The notes beneath the pieces are model-generated. The model was not told where the DNA came from, searched no databases, and was given only the letters and a program-made list of their open reading frames with translations. From NCBI RefSeq assembly GCF_000220705.2, contig NZ_CP023202.1, forward strand, positions 4,680,501 to 4,744,500: a stretch of DNA of 64,000 nucleotides. The letters run 5' to 3'. Positions 59,654-64,000 of the stretch are shown piece after piece. The position numbers and the translations under genes are program-made. The stretch is from Streptomyces xinghaiensis S187. Lineage in GTDB: Bacteria > Actinomycetota > Actinomycetes > Streptomycetales > Streptomycetaceae. Numbering within the stretch: position 1 is the stretch's first letter; each line of letters opens with the position of its first letter.

Positions 59654-61341
59654 AGGAAGTCCTCCGCGGTCGCCGTATCCGGGCTGGTGTCGAGGACGAC
59701 GGGCCGCCCGGCGGGGGCCGCGGGGACGCCGGGGGCAGGCGCGGCCGGTGCGGCGGGGCCGGACGGGGCCGGGACACCGCCGCCGCCCGGGACGACCGGC
59801 GGGCCGCCGTGGGTCCACGGGGTCCGCTCCGGGTCGGGCAGGTCGGGCCCGCCCCGGGGAGCGTGCTCGAACAGCGTCCAGCACACGCGGTCGCCCGGCT
59901 CCGGCACCGAGCCCTCGTCCGGCACCTTGCCGCGGCCCATGCCGCCGGTCAGCCGGACGACGATGCCCTCGGGCCGCCGCTCCACGCACTCGCCGGGCTG
60001 GCTCCGGCCGTCGGCCAGGGCCCGGTACACCTTCGTCCGCTCCGTCAGGTGCGGCTGGTCGTCTGTCCGGACCGTGACCAGGGGGCGCGGCATCGGCCGC
60101 CGCCCCTCCGAGTACGCCATCTCCACCGCCGCGACCTCGCCCGCGAAGGCTTCGCCGGCGAGCCGCCGGGCCGCCATCACCAGCGGATCGTCCAGCGCCT
60201 CCTGCGCGTCGAGCTGGGCCTGCGCCGTCTCGCGCGTGGCCAGTTTCTGCGCGGCCGTGACCGCGTCGTCCCGCTTGGGCTGCGGCGGCTCGCCGGCCCG
60301 GACGCGGTCCCGGTGCGCGGTGTACGACCAGCGGTCGCGCTTCCAGCGGTCGGCGACATGGCCGCCCGGCGGCAGGGCCCGCAGCAGGTCGACCCCGCGC
60401 CACAGGGCGTCCCAGGTGGGGCGCAGCTGGCTCTCGACCAGGGCGCGGATCTCCTCCTCGGACGCCGCCACGTCCCGCCGCGCGCCCCGCAGCCGCCCGG
60501 GGGCTCCCGCCTCCGCCGCGGCCGCCGCCTCCGACCGGGACCGGTCGTAGCGGCCCATCGCGGGTGCCAGCCGCTTGTTGTCGAACACCGGGTCGGTCGC
60601 GGGACCGGCGGGCGGGCACACCAGCAGCCCGTCCCCGTCCCGCTCCACCTCCGCGCGGAGCGCCGCCTCGGCGCCCGTCAGACCCTCCGGGGGGTCGATC
60701 CAGCCGAGGAGAGCCCCGAGATGCTGGTCCTCGGCGCCGCTCTGGCCCGTCGTCCAGTGCCGGGACAGCAGCCCCGTCATGGGCAGCAGCAGGGAGGAGC
60801 CCGGCACCCGGGACCGCTCGCCGTAGTGCGTCAGCCAGCGTCCGAGCAGCGGCACCCGGGGCGGTGCCGGATGCGGCGTCTCCGGGTCCTGCTCGGCGGT
60901 GCGCCGGAAGCGCATGGAGCGGCCCAGCAGCCGGACGAACGAGACACCGGCCGCGCTCGGGACCAGCAACTGCGGTGCGTCCGCGCAGAGTTCGACCTCC
61001 ACCGGCACCTTCTTGCCGGACTCGGGGTCGGTCTCCTTGCGCTCCTCCAGTTCCACGCCGTCCGCGTAGCCGTCGATGTACGGCAGCAGCACCTCGGCGA
61101 GCTCCGCCAGGAAGTCCGACCGCAGGTCGCGGTCGCGCGGCTGGGGCACCACCAGCAGCCGGGGCGCGGAGCGGTCGGTGCCGACCAGGGCGCCGAGCGG
61201 GGCGCCAGCCTCGCCGGCGGTCGTCAGCGGGACGAAGGCCATCGGCCGGTCGGAGAGGTGGCGGTGGAGCACCGTGGCCCCGGGCGCGGCCCGCCCGGCG
61301 GCCACGGCCTCCATCCGCGCGAGGGTGGTGATCAGCGACAT
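59650..61341 (-). CDS. Large conserved protein of unknown function in the nuclease/helicase operon
   Basis: A 563-residue protein with no motif I can name. Ordered parts include LVVPQPRDRDLRSDFLAELA, SGAEDQHLGALLGWIDPPEG and VIMAARRLAGEAFAGEV-like helices. The end is Pro/Ala-rich, followed by PVVLDTSPDTATAEDFL. It overlaps its upstream neighbour by ten bases and its downstream neighbour by four, so the three proteins are made together and may form a complex. Confidence 0.85.
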   Translation of the reverse strand: MSLITTLARMEAVAAGRAAPGATVLHRHLSDRPMAFVPLTTAGEAGAPLGALVGTDRSAPRLLVVPQPRDRDLRSDFLAELAEVLLPYIDGYADGVELEERKETDPESGKKVPVEVELCADAPQLLVPSAAGVSFVRLLGRSMRFRRTAEQDPETPHPAPPRVPLLGRWLTHYGERSRVPGSSLLLPMTGLLSRHWTTGQSGAEDQHLGALLGWIDPPEGLTGAEAALRAEVERDGDGLLVCPPAGPATDPVFDNKRLAPAMGRYDRSRSEAAAAAEAGAPGRLRGARRDVAASEEEIRALVESQLRPTWDALWRGVDLLRALPPGGHVADRWKRDRWSYTAHRDRVRAGEPPQPKRDDAVTAAQKLATRETAQAQLDAQEALDDPLVMAARRLAGEAFAGEVAAVEMAYSEGRRPMPRPLVTVRTDDQPHLTERTKVYRALADGRSQPGECVERRPEGIVVRLTGGMGRGKVPDEGSVPEPGDRVCWTLFEHAPRGGPDLPDPERTPWTHGGPPVVPGGGGVPAPSGPAAPAAPAPGVPAAPAGRPVVLDTSPDTATAEDFL

Positions 61342-62699
61342 CCGGGGTCTCCCCTCCGGTGGCCGGCGGCGGGGAGTCCGCCCCGTCCGGCGGCGTCTCC
61401 CGCGGTGGCCAGGGCCTCCGCGCGCAGGGCCGCCGCCCGGCGGAGGGCGGCCACGGCCGGGTCGGCCGGGTCGCCGTGCTCGCCGAAAGCCGCCTCCAGC
61501 ACGCTCTCCACGGTGGTCAGTCCGCCCAACTCGCCCCGCACGCCCCGGCCCAGCGCCTCCACCGCCCCGGCCTCGCGGGACCGCGCCCGGCAGTGGAAGG
61601 CCAGCTCGCAGGCGGCCAGGCACTCCGGGGCGTAGGCGGCGGGAACCGCGTCGACGGCGGCCGCCAGTTCCTCCGCCGGCCGGGTCGGTGTCCTGTCGTC
61701 GTCGGCGAGGCGCAGGTCGAAGGTGGTGCCCTCGGGGAGCGCCGCCGCGATGTCCTCGATGCGGGTCAGCCGGTCCAGCTGCCGCCGGGTGACGGCCAGT
61801 TGCTTGCGTACGTCGACGGGCTCGGCCGTGGGCAGGTTGGAGAAGTCCTTGGGGCAGACCAGCAGGATCGTGGACCGCACCCGGTCCGCCCCGTGCGGTC
61901 CGGCGGCCGCCGCCCCTGCTTGTCCCTGTGCCTGTGCCTGTGCCTGTGCCTGGAGGGTGGCGTTCCCGCCGGATGCCGGCTGCCGGCCGATCTCCTCCGC
62001 CAGCCCGCGCAGCGCCAGGACGTACACCGCGGCCTGCCGGGCCGCCGCCCCGACCTTCGCGGCGTCCGCCGAACCGTCCACGACGGGGAAGGACTTGACC
62101 TCCACGACCGTGCAGCTGCCGTCCGGGTGCACCGCCACGGCGTCCGGTTCCAGAGCGGCCGGCGAACCGGCCACGTCGAGCCGGACCATGGGGTGGAACA
62201 GCAGCGTCCAGCCCCCGCCGGCGAAGGCTTCCGCCAGCGCCAGCCGGGTGCGCGCGGTGCGGCCCTCCGGTCCGGGGGCGGAGAGGTCGGGCACGTTCAC
62301 CTCACCCGGCTCCGGCGCGGGCCCGTCGGCACCGAACCGCTCGCGCAGCAGCCGGATCAGCTCGGCGCCGCCGTCGGCCCGCACCCGGGCCTCGAAGACA
62401 TTGCCCCGGACGAAGGCGAACTCCGAGCGGCCGAAGCCCGCCGGGGACCCGAGGGCCCGGGCGAGGGCGGACTTGTCCACCCCGGCCCCGTCGAGCAGCG
62501 CCCGGCGCCGGCAGCCGGGGTTGGCGGCCAGCGCGGCCAGGGCGCGGGCGTCCAGCGGGCGGGGCGCGGCGCCCGGTCCGCGCAGCTCGGCGAGGAGCCG
62601 CGGGAGCGCCGTCGCCGGCCGGTGCCCGGCCGTCGGCGACGCCGCCGGGGCGGCCGTCGCCTCGCGGCCGTGCTCGCCGTGGTGGAGGGAACCGTTCAT
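61332..62699 (-). CDS. PD-(D/E)XK nuclease-like protein
   Basis: A 455-residue protein, first of a coupled three-gene operon. Its centre has the restriction-endonuclease-like pattern ALEPDAVAVHPDGSCTVVEVKSF (Asp, then Glu-x-Lys), as in Cas4/RecB-type nucleases. Cysteines in AYAPECLAACELAFHCRARS could hold an iron-sulfur cluster as in Cas4/AddB proteins. A Gln/Ala repeat (LQAQAQAQAQGQAG) lies in a loop. Partnership with an SF1 helicase suggests DNA processing, repair or defence. Confidence 0.78.
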   Translation of the reverse strand: MNGSLHHGEHGREATAAPAASPTAGHRPATALPRLLAELRGPGAAPRPLDARALAALAANPGCRRRALLDGAGVDKSALARALGSPAGFGRSEFAFVRGNVFEARVRADGGAELIRLLRERFGADGPAPEPGEVNVPDLSAPGPEGRTARTRLALAEAFAGGGWTLLFHPMVRLDVAGSPAALEPDAVAVHPDGSCTVVEVKSFPVVDGSADAAKVGAAARQAAVYVLALRGLAEEIGRQPASGGNATLQAQAQAQAQGQAGAAAAGPHGADRVRSTILLVCPKDFSNLPTAEPVDVRKQLAVTRRQLDRLTRIEDIAAALPEGTTFDLRLADDDRTPTRPAEELAAAVDAVPAAYAPECLAACELAFHCRARSREAGAVEALGRGVRGELGGLTTVESVLEAAFGEHGDPADPAVAALRRAAALRAEALATAGDAAGRGGLPAAGHRRGDPGCR

Positions 62700-63422
62700 C
62701 TGCCGCAGTCTCGCATCCTCCACCGACAGCCCCGGCGTACCCCTGTGCCCGGTGCGGTGGGTGGCGTCACGGAGAGGGCCGGGCCGGAGGCGGATCCCGG
62801 CCGCCCCGCGGGCGTCGGTTACGGGGCCGCCGGACCGGAAGCGCGGGCTCCGGCGGGGGACGGGGCCCGCGGCGGACGCGGAGCCGGGCGGACGGCCGGG
62901 CCGGGCGGATCCGCTTCCGCGGTGACCGGCACCGGTGCCGCCGTACCGCCGACGGCGCTCCCTGCTCCGGGACCGGCGGGATGGGCGGGACCGGCGGCGG
63001 CCGCGTCCCGCGCGGGGTCCGCCGCCTGCCGGGCCCGGACACCGGAGACCCGGACACAGGAGAGTCCCGGCACGTCCCACCCCTGCCCGGCGCCCCGAGC
63101 GTCCGCACCCCAACTGCCGAATCGGGCCACACGGTTGTGGACCGATCCCTGCTCTTCGCGCCCCGCGCGCTCCCCCCACTCCGAGGTCGCTCCGGCTCCG
63201 CTCCGCGCCGCAACGGCGGGCACGGTGAGATGGCGGGCACGGGCGGGAGGCGGGCACAGCCGGAGCGCACCGGACCGCTGGGTCCCCGCGCCGGCCGGAC
63301 AACCGCGTCCGGGTGGACCGTCACGCCCACCGCGCCCACCGCGCCCACCGCGCCCACCGCGCCCACCGCGCCCACCGCGCCCACCGCGCCCACCGCGCCG
63401 ACCGCGGCTCCGGGCGTACGGG
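62700..63422. other. 723-bp spacer with minisatellite
   Basis: No supported gene, although several long frames exist because of the high GC content. It contains the 9-bp tandem repeat at 63325-63405 and the promoter region of the nuclease operon. Confidence 0.45.
63325..63405. repeat. 9-bp minisatellite, GCCCACCGC x 8
   Basis: Eight perfect copies of GCCCACCGC (63325-63396) plus one degenerate copy, in the intergenic region just beyond the end of the TPR regulator gene. Confidence 0.95.
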
Positions 63423-64000
63423 CTACCCGTGCAGGGCGAGGAAGTCCGCCACCGGCGCCGACCGCCGGTACGGCAGCAACTCCCGGGCCGTCCGGTCGAG
63501 CATCGCCCGGATCCGGGTGGACCGCACCTGCTCCAGCAGGCCGATCACCTCCCGCCCGGCCACCGCGGCCTCCTCGATCTCTCCGCCCCGCGTCAGGTCG
63601 CCGGCGAGCTGGGCCGTGAACAGCGCCCGGTTCCGCACGAAGTGGGGCTGCTGGAGCCGGACCGCGCGCCGCGCGTGCCGGGCGGCGCGCGGCCAGTCGC
63701 CCAGGGCCGACCAGCACTGCGACTCCAGCCCCTCCAGCTCCGCCTCGCCGAAGAACGACATCCACTCCGGGTCGGCGTCCGAGGGGCCGCGGGCGAAGAG
63801 GATCCGGGCGCGCAGCAGCGCCTGTTCGCAGGCGGCGTGGTCGCGGAGCCCGGCCCAGCCCCCGGCCTCGCGGAGGGCGAGCAGCGACAGCAGCCGGTGG
63901 GACGGGAGTTGGCGGGCCGCCTGCTGCGCGGCCTGCGCGGCCCGGACGGCCTCCCGCGGCCGGCCCGCGTCCCGGGCGAGGAACGCGGTGTTGCAGAAGG
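63423..64000 (-). CDS. C-terminal part of a TPR-containing regulator (partial)
   Basis: The minus frame is open to the right edge, so the N-terminus is outside the window. The visible 192 residues are tetratricopeptide-like helices (FCNTAFLARDAGRPREAVRA, ESQCWSALGDWPRAARHARR, LAGDLTRGGEIEEAAVAGRE) ending in VADFLALHG. This is the usual C-terminal half of Streptomyces XRE-family regulators; the DNA-binding domain cannot be seen. Confidence 0.85.
   Translation of the reverse strand, partial: FCNTAFLARDAGRPREAVRAAQAAQQAARQLPSHRLLSLLALREAGGWAGLRDHAACEQALLRARILFARGPSDADPEWMSFFGEAELEGLESQCWSALGDWPRAARHARRAVRLQQPHFVRNRALFTAQLAGDLTRGGEIEEAAVAGREVIGLLEQVRSTRIRAMLDRTARELLPYRRSAPVADFLALHG

Noticed and set aside
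62819..63223. Minus-strand gene between the nuclease operon and the TPR regulator
   Set aside because: Ala/Pro/Gly/Arg-rich translation without folded-looking segments, conserved motifs or ribosome-binding site.
63325..63405. CRISPR array
   Set aside because: The units are 9 bp and directly contiguous, with no spacers and no cas genes. It is a minisatellite.

Overview
The window is high-GC actinobacterial DNA, almost certainly a Streptomyces chromosome. Supporting signs are the strong G/C third-position bias, a type II polyketide locus, ectoine-uptake genes, two AA10 polysaccharide monooxygenases with DasR-like and CebR-like operators, GTG/TTG starts, ATGA/GTGA coupled junctions, and one rare TTA codon in a regulatory gene.

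Layout: (1) 1-4.7 kb is the right edge of a type II PKS operon (KS-alpha tail, chain-length factor, ACP, acyltransferase, small DUF6059-like protein). (2) 5.1-9.5 kb is a degraded patch: an aminoglycoside-phosphotransferase-like gene split by an IS605-type tnpB element, a truncated regulator, an acetyltransferase and a nucleotidyltransferase. (3) 9.7-14.9 kb holds a kinase, a secreted LPMO behind two DasR-type sites, and a polyhydroxybutyrate-degradation pair. (4) tRNA-Lys(CTT), then 15.5-25.5 kb with an IclR regulator, the EhuABCD ectoine importer and catabolic genes. (5) 25.6-31.8 kb has a few ordinary genes and then several gene remnants around a decayed second tnpB. (6) 31.8-35.9 kb is an AT-richer island with a ribosome-inactivating-protein toxin and an HTH/membrane/hemopexin protein. 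(7) 37.6-50.8 kb is a fluorometabolite (fl) cluster. (8) 51.5-64 kb returns to ordinary Streptomyces content: a second LPMO with a CebR box, a PAS-GGDEF-EAL protein, an M6-like protease, a second identical tRNA-Lys, a nuclease/helicase operon and the end of a TPR regulator.

The main discovery is the fl cluster. The protein at 40769-41668 keeps every fluorinase active-site residue I can place on Streptomyces cattleya numbering, plus the fluorinase-specific loop. Divergent from it is a 5'-fluoro-5'-deoxyadenosine phosphorylase (FlB-like). Nearby are a fluoroacetyl-CoA thioesterase (FlK-like) with all catalytic and gating residues, SAH hydrolase (FlI), Na+/H+ antiporter (FlH), and LuxR and XRE-cupin regulators. 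The cluster also carries SAM synthetase, adenine phosphoribosyltransferase and an MtnA-type isomerase. Together these would make SAM, remove the inhibitor SAH, form the C-F bond, salvage adenine and open the fluorosugar. Two DUF190 proteins, a family linked to CrcB/fluoride, and a YbaK-type tRNA-editing hydrolase beside an exporter remnant suggest fluoride and fluorothreonine defence. The aldolase, aldehyde dehydrogenase and fluorothreonine transaldolase are not in the window.
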